Origin: Cytophagales bacterium
GTDB taxonomy: Bacteria > Bacteroidota > Bacteroidia > Cytophagales > Cyclobacteriaceae
Assembly (NCBI GenBank): GCA_033344775.1
Contig: JAWPMT010000002.1
Coordinates: 496,001 to 560,000, forward strand
Reading direction: 5' to 3'
Length of the DNA stretch: 64,000 nt
A model generated the notes under the pieces. It ran no database searches. It was given only the letters and a program-made list of their open reading frames with translations, and had not been told where the DNA came from. Below are positions 55,501-64,000 of the stretch, in pieces; position 1 is the stretch's first letter, and every line of letters begins with the position of its first letter. The translations under genes were made by a program, and so were the position numbers.

Positions 55501-56657
55501 AGAAAGTAATTAATAACCTGCTTTCAAATGCCAGGAAGTTTACCCAGCCAGGAGATAAGATCAGTTTACGTGCCACGAAAGAAGAAGGGTGGTTGAAAGT
55601 AGCTGTAAAAGATACAGGACGGGGGATAGATCCGACTGATGTGCCTCATATTTTTGATCGGTTTTACCAATCGAAGAAGGATGGAAAAGCAGAAGGTGGA
55701 ACAGGTATCGGGTTGGCCCTTAGTATGGAATTAAGTAAACTGATGAATGGATCGCTTCATGTCATGAGTGAATTGGGCACCGGCAGTGAGTTTGTTTTGA
55801 AACTTCCATTCAAACCCGCGGAGCTTCAGTTAATTGACGAATTAGAAACAGATGCAGGTGCAGATTTGAATCAGGCGCTTCGTCAAGTGGTGATAAATTA
55901 TAGTGAGTTTTTCAATATCGATCAGCCGACACTGCTACTGGCTGAAGATAACACTGCTATGCGACGATTCATCGCCAACGTTTTTGAAGGGCAATTTCGG
56001 ATTCTGGAAGCACAAGATGGAAGGCACGCATTGAAGTACCTGGACAAAGAACGCGTGGACTTAATGATCTCCGATGTAATGATGCCAGGCATGGACGGAT
56101 TTGAATTGCTCAATGCTTTGAAAGCTAATGTGGAATGGCGAGGCCTTTCAGTTATCATGCTCACTGCCCGTGCTGCAGAAGAAGATAAGCTATTTGCGTT
56201 GACCAAAGGGGTTGATGATTACCTTACAAAACCATTCAATAAAGCCGAATTATTGGCCAGGGTAAAGAACATTCTGGAAAACAGAGTAGCCCGACATGAA
56301 ACAGATGCGATAGGAAATTTGAATAGCAAAGCATTGAACATTGATCAGAAATTTTTAGTGAGTCTGCAGGATCTTATTGAGAAAAACCTGGATAATCAAT
56401 TGCTGAGCGTGCCTTACTTGTCCGATGAAGTAGCCCTAAGTCCCAGGCAGTTACAACGAAAGGTCAAGGAAATAACGGGACTTTCTCCGCTGGGTTTCAT
56501 CAAGGAGATCAGGCTTCAAAAAGCTTATCGTTTTCTGGCCAATCGGGAAGTCCCTTCTGTGGCTGATGCCGCGAGAAAAGTTGGATTCGAAAAAACAGAC
56601 TATTTCTCATCCCAATTTATCGCCCGATTCGGCAAGCGTCCATCGAGTATGCTATGA
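52584..56657 (+). CDS. Hybrid two-component system sensor/regulator
   Basis: A 1357-residue one-protein signalling system. Starting at TTG 52584 there is a signal peptide (KKWTFLVLPLWLMASHTYS); the only ATG nearby, at 52623, would cut it. Residues about 25-690 are Reg_prop propeller repeats (for example DRIWVGTQNGL), then a Y_Y_Y domain, a transmembrane helix near 785, HisKA with ISHELRTPL near 860, HATPase with DTGRGID near 1008, a receiver domain with the phosphoacceptor in MISDVMMPGMDG near 1162, and an AraC DNA-binding domain from about 1270. In this phylum such proteins sense glycan or other ligands outside and regulate nearby genes directly. No SusC/D pair is adjacent. Confidence 0.92.
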   Translation: MKKWTFLVLPLWLMASHTYSQGDFYFEQWHLEEGLSNQVIRNIAQDSHGFLWLATEQGLNRFDGQNFSHYLHVPGDTNSITNNLLFGLAIDQQDVIWVGTELGLNAYDLKLNQWHHFRNDPDDPNSLSDNYVRKVFVDSQDRIWVGTQNGLNLFDRTTGQFQRLMDDRQFADAFDRKTFSYNRINDVYEDNEGRIWVGTDGGGIRIYEPDSWDKFTSIYVRDNLESRARIVRKVFQDAIGDWWFGTDAGLARYSSDLTLQTFFEPHDAFDSLSDQYVWDMLEGPDGHLWVSTYRGGINVLDRNQNRFIKHFDSSNGLSSDQVWDMFKDHSGGIWVGCEGAGGLNYYHPALRKFAHHLSEDGTKFIVDNIFESTPQLLLLSTSEGLLHYHVPDRTYQCITEKVANESEYFFFEQHNNRTYLMSSRSIYRLDEKFNLIQKFHSKLLINGAIITDTYMADSGEIWMGTISQGLLRVNLITGEEEQFFKEGNSDIYQDSRSITSLAAGPDGKLWVASVRSGLFLLDPSNGEYEQFLYHTGQFYEPTITAIVSAPDSILWLGTVSNGLVRFNWETTESKFVSSKNKELSQGITALLIDEQQKLWISTKNGLVTMDLASQQFHIFNQEDGLQGPLFRPAIHQGTSGKLYFGGTNGFNVLDVEHLTFNDEQPGIFFESLMVNDQLIQPGGKWLPDGLEHQTRIRLPYDQNYLKLNFTAPTAIQADNNAFAYRLSEDQPWQDLNQNRELSLPNLTAGFYELAIKARNSDGLWGKPSILNIDILPPFWQTVWFRSTIFLIVIFLLVGFYRYRLRQISRQKQLLEQEVSDRTSELKLQKEKAEEDRELIASQAEELKEMDKVKTKFFANISHELRTPLTLINGPLETFLEREGETLNQEALTLIKTANQNGESLLGLVEEILDLTKLEAGKLPLIENPLPMKELLTDLFDAYHYDLKVKGVIAEFDFELPEDTCLYLDGRKVKKVINNLLSNARKFTQPGDKISLRATKEEGWLKVAVKDTGRGIDPTDVPHIFDRFYQSKKDGKAEGGTGIGLALSMELSKLMNGSLHVMSELGTGSEFVLKLPFKPAELQLIDELETDAGADLNQALRQVVINYSEFFNIDQPTLLLAEDNTAMRRFIANVFEGQFRILEAQDGRHALKYLDKERVDLMISDVMMPGMDGFELLNALKANVEWRGLSVIMLTARAAEEDKLFALTKGVDDYLTKPFNKAELLARVKNILENRVARHETDAIGNLNSKALNIDQKFLVSLQDLIEKNLDNQLLSVPYLSDEVALSPRQLQRKVKEITGLSPLGFIKEIRLQKAYRFLANREVPSVADAARKVGFEKTDYFSSQFIARFGKRPSSML

Positions 56658-56843
56658 GCGGATCGCAATCTCTGATAGAGGTTTTCGACGGCCCTATCAG
56701 GAGTTTTGTTCAATGTTTAGGGTATGAATTTTGATCAATGGAGACTCCTTTATGATTGCAATATAGATTTGAAATCACATCAAACCCTGTAGCAACGCAA
56801 TTGAAAGAGATTTAGAAAACCTTTCTTACTCATCACCCAATCC

Positions 56844-57434
56844 TCACTTTTTAGTTCTTGCCGCAAAGAGCCTTAATGCCAGCAAATCCTTGATTGAGTA
56901 TTGTATCGCTCCATTGTTGGGGTTGTTGATCGCATATGCTTGCCCACTCAGTTGATTGATATCCTGAATCCGGAAAACAGGTCCGTATCGGTCAATGGCG
57001 GCAGGTGAACAAACGGCATTGTGGATCAGACGTATACCGATGATCTCCCTTTTAGACATTTGCGAAACCCGGTCTCGCTTCATCGCTTCCAAAAGCTCAA
57101 AGCGATCAGAAAAACATTCGTTTAGGTCAGGGTCTACCTTCCGGGGTTTCTGGTAGCAAAACCATGAGGGTGCATCTTCCAGCATGGCCAATGCCTGATC
57201 CGGCTGGCCAAAATGGTCAAGCACCTGAACATAATTTACCGGTAGGTTCGTTTGTTGAGGATAATAGGCAGCAATGTCACCTTTCATAAGTGCCTTCAAA
57301 AGCAATCCGGGAATTTGACTAGCCATCTTGTTTTGCTTTTCACTGGCAAACACGACAGCTGGTGAGTTTTGAGCATACAAATGTAGACCTATGAATGTGC
57401 AATAGATCATTGCAAAAATGGTTTTCCTGATCAT
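56844..57434 (-). CDS. Secreted hypothetical protein, 196 aa
   Basis: It starts with a signal peptide (TIFAMIYCTFIGLHLYAQ). The mature part has a SKREIIGIRLIHNAVCSPAAID segment and a predicted beta-rich fold. I see a loose resemblance to GldN-type sequences in the REIIG motif, too weak to assign. The start overlaps the stop of the upstream secreted protein by 4 bp, so the two are one operon. Function unknown. Confidence 0.65.
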   Translation of the reverse strand: MIRKTIFAMIYCTFIGLHLYAQNSPAVVFASEKQNKMASQIPGLLLKALMKGDIAAYYPQQTNLPVNYVQVLDHFGQPDQALAMLEDAPSWFCYQKPRKVDPDLNECFSDRFELLEAMKRDRVSQMSKREIIGIRLIHNAVCSPAAIDRYGPVFRIQDINQLSGQAYAINNPNNGAIQYSIKDLLALRLFAARTKK

Positions 57435-58405
57435 AATCCAGCCATTTGCGTGAGTGACTCTTTGGAGTCAGGAATGCCTGTTTTTTCCAGCGTGAAGGTT
57501 ACTGATGCGCCGTGACTCAATTCGGCAGCAGTAAAATCCGAATCGGTAAATTTCCAGATCATTCCGGATGTATCGATGGTAAAAAGATTAAACTCCTGAT
57601 TGACTAAAAGACTAAATTCCGATTCCCAAGTGTACGTCGGGAAATAATAGACCGAATTAAACGCTTCATAAACCACATAGATCTGTGATACGACGGGTAC
57701 TCCAGTATTGGTGACAAAGTTAGGTTGCAGCAATCTCCGCTCTACACCATCGATGAGGTAATCATAGTTGTGCAAACCAAAAGAGCTGATGTTCATCACT
57801 TGAAAAGCTTCAATTCTCCTTCTCTGATCCTCTTCCCAATCACCACCTTCACCGTCAAAAGCATCGAAGAAGACACCATCTCCTTCTTCAAATGAGACCG
57901 AAGAACTTCCCCAGAGGTCATCATCTTCCGCGATGCTGCGTTGCGCTATTTGACCGGGACTGGACTTCCATTCGCCGGCATTATGATCATACTTGTAAGG
58001 AGCAACCTGCTTACGTAATTGTCCAGGTGCACTCGCCAGGAAAATGGCCATTCGTTTTGATGGGTCAAATGGAATGGTATCTTCTCCGTTGAGTGCGTAA
58101 ATCTCAAACATGCCCGTAGACGCCAGCTGGAAAGGGTCACCGAATGTGCGTGTATGCATGGCTATGTCGTGAATGATCATGTCTGCCGTGGAGAAAAACT
58201 CACGATAGGTAATGGTCACCGAGTCGATCCCCGCTGGAAAGCCGTCTTTTTCAAAATAGATCAAACTTCCACTTTCAGTGATGATCTTTTCGCAGTTTTG
58301 AGTGGCCATTGGATAGCGCTCAAAAGGGGTCCGAAATGAATCCAGGTCTTGTGCCGATGCCCAATGGCTTAAAAAACAAACTAATATGAATACGTTGCGG
58401 TGCAT
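57431..58405 (-). CDS. Secreted hypothetical protein, 324 aa
   Basis: From ATG 58405 (MHRNVFILVCFLSHWASAQ, a signal peptide) the protein has 324 residues; a longer frame up to 58489 would hide this signal and is rejected. The mature part has an ALNGEDTIPFDPSKRM stretch and a large acidic linker (EEGDGVFFDAFDGEGGDWEED). Family not recognised. It overlaps its small partner by 4 bp; together they could be a surface-associated or type IX-linked pair, but the sequence does not show this. Confidence 0.7.
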   Translation of the reverse strand: MHRNVFILVCFLSHWASAQDLDSFRTPFERYPMATQNCEKIITESGSLIYFEKDGFPAGIDSVTITYREFFSTADMIIHDIAMHTRTFGDPFQLASTGMFEIYALNGEDTIPFDPSKRMAIFLASAPGQLRKQVAPYKYDHNAGEWKSSPGQIAQRSIAEDDDLWGSSSVSFEEGDGVFFDAFDGEGGDWEEDQRRRIEAFQVMNISSFGLHNYDYLIDGVERRLLQPNFVTNTGVPVVSQIYVVYEAFNSVYYFPTYTWESEFSLLVNQEFNLFTIDTSGMIWKFTDSDFTAAELSHGASVTFTLEKTGIPDSKESLTQMAGL

Positions 58406-58489
58406 GGTATTGATTTTTATCTGAAGACCAGTTGTCAATTTATTGGAATGCGTCCATTGCAATATGTGGAATATTACGGGCAAATACAT

Positions 58490-59023
58490 AATAGAAAAAG
58501 GTTCTTTTTCCCGCTGTTAGCTAATCCTGTCACTGATTTTGAGCCCTATTCGAAAGCTGTGTGTAATTAAACCTCCTCGCGACCATCGATCGTATTATGA
58601 ATAGATCAGGATTTGATAAAAAAAACAATGGAGGCGAACCTCCATTGCGTACAACCAGCATAGACAAAAAATGCACGCGGCATTTTAACGTAAAACTTTT
58701 AAGGAACTAAAATGTTCAGAGGAGCGGAAATCGCTGCTAGACTTAGCTTCATGTCTCAAAGTTTATTAAGTTGAAAAGGTTGTATGCTTCAATTTCGGTT
58801 TTCAGTAGAATATCTCCTTTTTTCATACGAAATGGGACTATTTTTTAGTTCACGGGTAAGATTGAGCCTAATATTTTGAACCTTACAAAAGGTCTTGATC
58901 ACCATTCAGCTTGTTTACAAAATCGGGCTGATCGTGATCCTTAGTAGAAGCAGGTTATCTTTAATTGGAAATTAATTTTTGCTATTTACTACGCAGCACC
59001 AATCGCTTCAAAAACCTGATATT
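58490..59023. other. Non-coding gap with two consecutive minus-strand terminators
   Basis: The 534 bases before the DUF2200 gene hold no recognised gene. A 17-codon ORF (58752-58699, minus strand) reads MKLSLAAISAPLNILVP and sits directly upstream of the terminator hairpins at 58626-58686. The rest shows nothing I can name. Confidence 0.4.
58626..58686 (-). terminator. Tandem intrinsic terminators
   Basis: CAATGGAGG-CGAA-CCTCCATTG (58626-58647), a perfect nine-base-pair stem with tetraloop, is followed on the minus strand by eight T. A second hairpin AAAATGC-N5-GCATTTT (58668-58686) precedes it and also ends in T. They would end a transcript reading leftwards, but no annotated gene lies upstream on that strand. 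Confidence 0.7.
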
Positions 59024-59401
59024 ATGAAAGTCACAGCCGAAAAGAACGAAAAAGTGGCAAATATGATCTTTGCGTCTATCTATCCTCTCTATTGGAATAG
59101 ACTAGAAAAGAATGGCAGGACCAAAGAAGAATTCCATCAGGTATTAGAATGGTTTACTGGTTTTGATGAGGCTGATTTACAATCGATCATAGATGAAAAA
59201 GCAACGTTTAGAACGTTTTTCCAAAAGGCGAAAATTCATCCAAACGCTCATATGATCAAAGGAGTCGTATGCGGCTATCGAATTGAAGAAATAGAAGAGG
59301 AGTTTGATATATACAAGCAATGCAGGCAAATGGAGAAGCTGATTGATGAGTTGGCTAAAGGGCGCAAAATAGAAAAGATTTTGCGTGAAGAGAAGAGGTA
59401 G
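59024..59401 (+). CDS. DUF2200 protein
   Basis: A 125-residue cytoplasmic protein that matches DUF2200: ASIYPLYWNRLEKNGRTKEEFHQVLEWFTGF, a middle with FRTFFQKAKIHPNA and GVVCGYRIEEIEE, and the C-terminal LIDELAKGRKIEKILRE. The ORF opens at 58979 but ATG 59024 (MKVTAEKNEKV) gives the family length. DUF2200 members are small, stand-alone proteins of unknown function, sometimes annotated near TfoX-like genes. Confidence 0.85.
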   Translation: MKVTAEKNEKVANMIFASIYPLYWNRLEKNGRTKEEFHQVLEWFTGFDEADLQSIIDEKATFRTFFQKAKIHPNAHMIKGVVCGYRIEEIEEEFDIYKQCRQMEKLIDELAKGRKIEKILREEKR

Positions 59402-59613
59402 TTCAAGGGTATGAAACTACAGCAAACGGCTCTTTTTTATATCACCAAATCTCACACTTGACACCATCAAAGGTTTCATGGTAAACTGCTACGAGTAGGG
59501 GCTTTAGTAACCTGCACAGATCAGAGTTCACCCATAATCAGTGATAGCAATTCACCAACATCACCGCATGTGGAAAAGATTTTAATTGAATAGAATGATT
59601 GATCGGCAGAGGA

Positions 59614-60165
59614 TCAAAATGTTGTTTCATTTTGCTGATGTTCTTTGGTTTGGTCATTCTGCACTTTCTCTTCCTTAAAATGCAATAGAATAAGTACAAG
59701 AGTAATAAAGGTCACGATTCGGTCCGCAGCAGCCAGTCCGTTCCAAATTTGACTTTGCCACATGGAAAACCATTCTCCACCAACAACCTGAAAACCCAGA
59801 AACCAGATAACAATACCCATCAACAAGCCAGCAATTGACCAGTTTTTGTTTGCATGAAAAACTTCGGGAGCACTTTTTAAATGTTTCCAGAGTTTCCAAC
59901 TTCCTTTTAAACAACAAAAAGCCATTATCGCTTCCATGATAATGATGAAAATATATCCTCCATTTACAACTAAAGGACCACAGATACTGCGATAGTGGAT
60001 ATTTGCTGATGGAAAGGTGGTATCCATCATAAAGACATGTTTTACAAACTGGTAGTTCGTGTTATAGTCAGTAATATTCCCGAATACAACCAATGCCGCC
60101 ATGAGGCCTAAAGAAAATACGGAAACAACTTTTGTGAGTCTGATTAACAATCCTGTGGAGTACAT
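59614..60165 (-). CDS. DUF2165 small membrane protein
   Basis: A 183-residue protein with about four transmembrane helices (VVSVFSLGLMAALVVFG, GGYIFIIIMEAIMAFCC, SIAGLLMGIVIWFLGFQ, DRIVTFITLVLILLHF) and the family stretch TDYNTNYQFVKHVFMMDTTF. This matches DUF2165, predicted small integral membrane proteins without known function. It is monocistronic and convergent with the DUF2200 gene across 212 bp without a gene. Confidence 0.85.
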   Translation of the reverse strand: MYSTGLLIRLTKVVSVFSLGLMAALVVFGNITDYNTNYQFVKHVFMMDTTFPSANIHYRSICGPLVVNGGYIFIIIMEAIMAFCCLKGSWKLWKHLKSAPEVFHANKNWSIAGLLMGIVIWFLGFQVVGGEWFSMWQSQIWNGLAAADRIVTFITLVLILLHFKEEKVQNDQTKEHQQNETTF

Positions 60166-60621
60166 TCCTTTTTTTAATTTTGAATATACTCAAAAACAAC
60201 GCTATTGATTTTTATCATGTGGATCACACCTCATAACATGGTAAAAACCGTAATTGGTTATGTGAGCTCGTGCCATGATTGTCGAGACGTCTGAAATATA
60301 AAAAGATTGATGCCTTAGGTTGTACCTGAAACGTGGTGTATTAAGTGTTGAAAATCATAATTCGACGATATTCCTCTAGCACATACACAGATGTTTAGTT
60401 AGATCGTATTTCTTCACTCAAAAGGGTGATTCCACGGCCTATTCGTCTATTTTTTGTTTGATCATGTCGCTTTTTAGGGGGTAGAATGTCCGAATTCTGT
60501 GGGTTGTCTAACCCTACCTTGCATGCGTTAACCTGAGTAGTTTAGATAATATACCATGCGACAATTGATACGATTCTGTGAAAGGATTCTAGAAGAATTT
60601 CTTGCAGCCGCCAGACATACT
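60166..60621. other. Gap before the second giant gene, no gene seen
   Basis: This stretch holds no convincing ORF besides an in-frame upstream extension of the next gene (ATG 60556). Inverted arms CTCATAAC/GTTATGTGAG lie near 60225-60260. No exact promoter box is seen. Confidence 0.4.
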
Positions 60622-63600
60622 ATGCATAGACAGATAAGCGTACCGGTACTCATCCTAGTGATGAGTATCGGTGCTTATGCCCAACCCAATGAAGTACAGG
60701 ATATCCTCGTAACCCCAGCTTCGGGCTTTGGCCAGGCCAATGATATCTGGCAGTCATTTACGCCAACTCAGGATGGCCGGTTGGTGAAATTCACGTTTGA
60801 TGCAGGAGGTAACAGTCCAGCTGGAAACAGAACGGTCAGCATCTTCGAAGGAGAAGGAACAGGTGGTACCCTGCTGCAATCGTTCACCTATAATTTTGTT
60901 GGAAACACGAGTGTGGTTTCTGTTACAGCGGAGGTGGATTTACCTACCCCGATACCGGTAACCCAGGGGTCTCAGTATACATGGTCTGTAACGAACATCA
61001 ATCCAAGAACGCTGATCAATACGAATCCAAATACCTATACTGGTGGTACAGGCTTTGCAACTTTTAATGGTACCCCATTCACCAATTTTGATATTGGTTT
61101 TTCCATCATTTTGGATATCGGTACCAATGTGTCCATTGCTGCCAGGGATGAAGTAAGTACTACTGACCCCTTCATTTTTGATGTTACTTTTTACGGAACA
61201 CCCACCAATCTAGAAAGCACTGATTTCACGATTACCAATGGTACAGTTTCGGGACTTTCGATGGCTTCCACGGAAGTGTATGAATTATCTGTTTCTACTA
61301 CCGGTGATGGTACAGTTACAGTTGATTTTCCAGCGGGCGCTGCTCAGGTTGATGGGGTAGATAATGATGCGGCTACTGCCGATGCGGAAGTCGACTTGCC
61401 TCCCTTTCAGAACCCTGATTTGATTTTATCGACCAGTAAAATGGTGCGCGGAGGAGCACAATTATTTCTAAATAACTCTGGAATTGACAATACCATGTTT
61501 TTTGCTCCTGCTGGAACTACAAATTTTACAACAGGTGCTACGGTTACCCAAGGAACCACAATATTGGTGCAAGATGACCCTGCTTGTATACCGCAGCCAG
61601 CTGTGATGTGTGGTACAGATCCGATCACGGGTATGCCTGATCCGCCTGGCTGTATCCCAATGCCTGAAGTCATTTGTACAAGCTCTAATCAACCGGTCAT
61701 TTACGCACCAACTGATCCAGGACAGTATAAACTTTTCTTAACGGATGGTTCTGGTAATACAGTCGCTGAATCATCTACTACACTTTTCGTAACAGCAGAA
61801 ACTGCTTTAACCACAGCTGCCATAACGGTTGATGATGACAATATTTTGATGGGTGAAACAGCTGAAGTGACTTTTGTTTTCCTGGGTACCATCGCTGGAT
61901 TTACCAATGATGATCTTACCATACCTAATGGTACACTTACATCGGTGAGTTCTTCTGATGGGAACATCACATTTACGGCTACTTTCACCCCTTCTTCGGA
62001 TGTGGTAGATGGCAGTAATGTGATCACTTTAGACAATACGGGTATCACCTCGGGGGCCATCGCTGGTACTGGAACCACCGATTCGGAGAATTTTGCCATC
62101 GATACGGGGATTCCCAGAGTAGCGAGTATCTTATGTACCACGGGTTGTGACGATGTGTATACTGCTGCAGGTTCAAATCGTACCTTGGCCATAGATGTCA
62201 ATTTTGACAGGGATGTGACCCTTACTGGGTCCATGAATCTCGAACTCGAATTTGTGGTCGCCAACAGGAGTGCGATTGTTACCCAGAATAGTGCTCAGAG
62301 CTTCACGGCTACCTATGACCTTACACAATCTGATCTTAATACCCAGTTGGACTACACGGGTACAGGCGCACTTACCCTGGCTACAGCTAGTACCATTACG
62401 GGAAATAGCAATGGGCAAGCCGCGGATCTGACCTTAGTCGAGCCTGGGGCTGTTGGATCCATCAGCGAAAACAGAACGATATACATCGACCTGATCCCTC
62501 CACAAATTGTTACCATTTTGAGGCAAAGTCCTGCCAATGAAATCTTCTCAGGTGAAGAGGTGACCTTTAGAGTGGCGTTTACGGAAGACATAGAACCTAC
62601 CTCTTTCGGGGGTGCTGATTTCGTACTCAATGGAACTGCAGCAGGTACAGGTACGGTCGGAACCGGGCAAATGGTTGACTCGAAAACCTACGATTATACC
62701 GTAACAGGTCTTAGCGGCAGTAATGGAACACTGGGTTTAACCTACAATGGATCACTCACTGATCTGGTCACCAACAATGCTTTATCCGCAGCTGCACCAG
62801 GCACGGATCAACAATATACGTTGATCAATACGGTCCCAGGTTTCGAAACGACAGCTTCGGGGACTTCCATTGCTCAGGGAGATGATTTTAATTATGATAT
62901 CGAGGTTTCGTCAAACCTTAATGGGGCTGCCTATGACATTAGCAGTTCTACGCTACCCACATGGTTGGAATTAATCACCAATGATACCATTATGACCATT
63001 GCTGGAACAGGAAGCTCAGGAACTACGGGTAATGGGGGCGATGCTTTAAGTGCCAAGTTCGGACCTTTCTTAAGGGATGTGACCTACGATGGTGATGGCA
63101 ATCTGTACATTGTAGATCGCAATAACCACATGATCCGAAAAGTGGGTACGGACAATTTGGTCAGTCAATTTGCAGGAACAGGTTCTTCAGGATTCTCAGG
63201 GGACGGTAGTGGGGCTGTCAGTGCTACGCTCAATTTTCCTTCAAGTATAGCATTTGATGATGCTGGGAATGCGTACATCGCTGATGATTTCAATTATCGG
63301 ATAAGAAAAGTAGATGCAAGTGGTAATATTTCCACCATCGCTGGAAATGGTACACAAGGATTTTCTGGTGACGGAGGAGCAGCTACCTCTGCCATGATCA
63401 ATCGGCCGATCTCGCTGGCTGTTGGACCTGATGGCGATTTGTACATTGCTGAAGAATTAAGAATTCGAAAAGTAGACCTCTCAACCGGAGATATTAGTAC
63501 CGTAGCTGGAAATGGAACAGGTACATTCGTTTCTGGGGTAACTCCAAGCAATTCAGGCTTTGTGATTAATGCGATTGCCATTGATAATGTGGGTTCCATT

Positions 63601-64000
63601 TACATCGCTTCTCAATCCCATGCGGTAAGGAAAATTGATGGGATTACTGGTTTGACCTCTTCGATTGCAGGAACGGGTACAAATGGGTTTTCTGGAGATG
63701 GCGGAGCAGCCACAAGTGCGCAATTAGATAACCCCAATGCCATTGCTGTTGATGGGGATGGTAATGTATTTATCGCAGAAAGGGAAAATGATCGCATCCG
63801 GGTGATTGATAAAGGCGGCATGATTCGGACCCTTGGTGGAAATGGTGTCCTTGCGTTTTCTGGAGATGGCGGGCCTGCGACTTCAGCGGCCATTCTTAAC
63901 CCTGAAGGATTGGCCATAAATGAAAATGGAAGAGTGATATTCTCAGATGCCGGGAATTTACGCATCAGAGCGATCGAAACCAACAGAGCGCGATTGACAG
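60622..64000 (+). CDS. Giant secreted protein with Ig-like and NHL repeats (partial)
   Basis: An open frame runs from ATG 60622 to the window end with no stop, giving at least 1126 residues; ATG 60556 would add 22 residues ahead of the signal. The signal peptide ends in SIGAYAQ. Domains: an N-terminal beta-rich region, several bacterial Ig-like domains (AITVDDDNILMGETAEVTF and similar, about residues 400-730), then an He_PIG-like segment STLPTWLELITND near 780 followed directly by NHL repeats (about 790-1120) with the pattern AVDGDGNVFIAERENDRIRV and TVAGNGT / GFSGDGGAATSA. NHL repeats form beta-propellers. It is likely a T9SS-type surface protein, by analogy with the first giant protein; the C-terminus is outside the window. 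Confidence 0.85.
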   Translation, partial: MHRQISVPVLILVMSIGAYAQPNEVQDILVTPASGFGQANDIWQSFTPTQDGRLVKFTFDAGGNSPAGNRTVSIFEGEGTGGTLLQSFTYNFVGNTSVVSVTAEVDLPTPIPVTQGSQYTWSVTNINPRTLINTNPNTYTGGTGFATFNGTPFTNFDIGFSIILDIGTNVSIAARDEVSTTDPFIFDVTFYGTPTNLESTDFTITNGTVSGLSMASTEVYELSVSTTGDGTVTVDFPAGAAQVDGVDNDAATADAEVDLPPFQNPDLILSTSKMVRGGAQLFLNNSGIDNTMFFAPAGTTNFTTGATVTQGTTILVQDDPACIPQPAVMCGTDPITGMPDPPGCIPMPEVICTSSNQPVIYAPTDPGQYKLFLTDGSGNTVAESSTTLFVTAETALTTAAITVDDDNILMGETAEVTFVFLGTIAGFTNDDLTIPNGTLTSVSSSDGNITFTATFTPSSDVVDGSNVITLDNTGITSGAIAGTGTTDSENFAIDTGIPRVASILCTTGCDDVYTAAGSNRTLAIDVNFDRDVTLTGSMNLELEFVVANRSAIVTQNSAQSFTATYDLTQSDLNTQLDYTGTGALTLATASTITGNSNGQAADLTLVEPGAVGSISENRTIYIDLIPPQIVTILRQSPANEIFSGEEVTFRVAFTEDIEPTSFGGADFVLNGTAAGTGTVGTGQMVDSKTYDYTVTGLSGSNGTLGLTYNGSLTDLVTNNALSAAAPGTDQQYTLINTVPGFETTASGTSIAQGDDFNYDIEVSSNLNGAAYDISSSTLPTWLELITNDTIMTIAGTGSSGTTGNGGDALSAKFGPFLRDVTYDGDGNLYIVDRNNHMIRKVGTDNLVSQFAGTGSSGFSGDGSGAVSATLNFPSSIAFDDAGNAYIADDFNYRIRKVDASGNISTIAGNGTQGFSGDGGAATSAMINRPISLAVGPDGDLYIAEELRIRKVDLSTGDISTVAGNGTGTFVSGVTPSNSGFVINAIAIDNVGSIYIASQSHAVRKIDGITGLTSSIAGTGTNGFSGDGGAATSAQLDNPNAIAVDGDGNVFIAERENDRIRVIDKGGMIRTLGGNGVLAFSGDGGPATSAAILNPEGLAINENGRVIFSDAGNLRIRAIETNRARLT

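Overview
The window comes from a member of the Bacteroidota, most likely a marine-type gliding bacterium of the Cytophagales. The grounds are: promoters of the form TAnnTTTG with an upstream TTTG, a type IX secretion (T9SS) C-terminal sorting domain on a giant surface protein, a one-protein hybrid two-component regulator, PIG-L/NagB fusion chemistry, and a lineage-typical serine recombinase. No CRISPR array, insertion sequence or rRNA gene is visible.

Region 1 (1 to about 12.66 kb) is an integrated mobile element. Its right end abuts an initiator tRNA-Met gene and carries a large serine recombinase, a small accessory ORF and an Xre-type regulator on the plus strand. Divergent from these is a tightly packed minus-strand set of small DNA-binding and hypothetical proteins with a replication-initiator-like winged-helix protein. 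The cargo is a GT-B glycosyltransferase and a two-gene Hachiman anti-phage system (HamA nuclease, HamB helicase). A displaced, damaged copy of the tRNA with its own terminator lies between recombinase and tRNA. The left end is outside the window.

Region 2 (12.7 to 18.8 kb) is an amino-sugar locus: a LacI-type repressor, two palindromic operators 21 bp apart, then a NagB-LmbE fusion, a ROK kinase and a sodium:solute symporter. Together they could import, phosphorylate, deacetylate and deaminate N-acetylglucosamine or a related sugar.

Region 3 (18.9 to 34.8 kb) holds ordinary metabolic and secreted functions: a Crp-like regulator with a metallo-beta-lactamase-fold hydrolase, an M20 amidohydrolase, a zinc metalloprotease lipoprotein, an aldo/keto reductase, a MaoC hydratase, and a minus-strand group (symporter, SDR, Dabb protein, PhyH dioxygenase) opposite an AraC regulator. 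A D-aminoacylase-like amidohydrolase, a Tat-exported aminotransferase and an EF-hand protein follow. A decayed PKD lipoprotein lies at 21.1 kb.

Region 4 (34.8 to 50.2 kb) pairs a TPR sensor kinase and LuxR-type response regulator with a divergently transcribed 4133-residue cadherin-rich T9SS protein; near-identical palindromic repeats lie between them. Region 5 (50.5 to 64 kb) has a lipoprotein, a LysR regulator facing a truncated SDR gene, a hybrid two-component regulator, two secreted proteins, DUF2200 and DUF2165 proteins, and the start of a second giant secreted protein with NHL repeats that runs off the window. Both giant proteins show beta-propellers apparently inserted inside Ig-like (He_PIG-type) domains.
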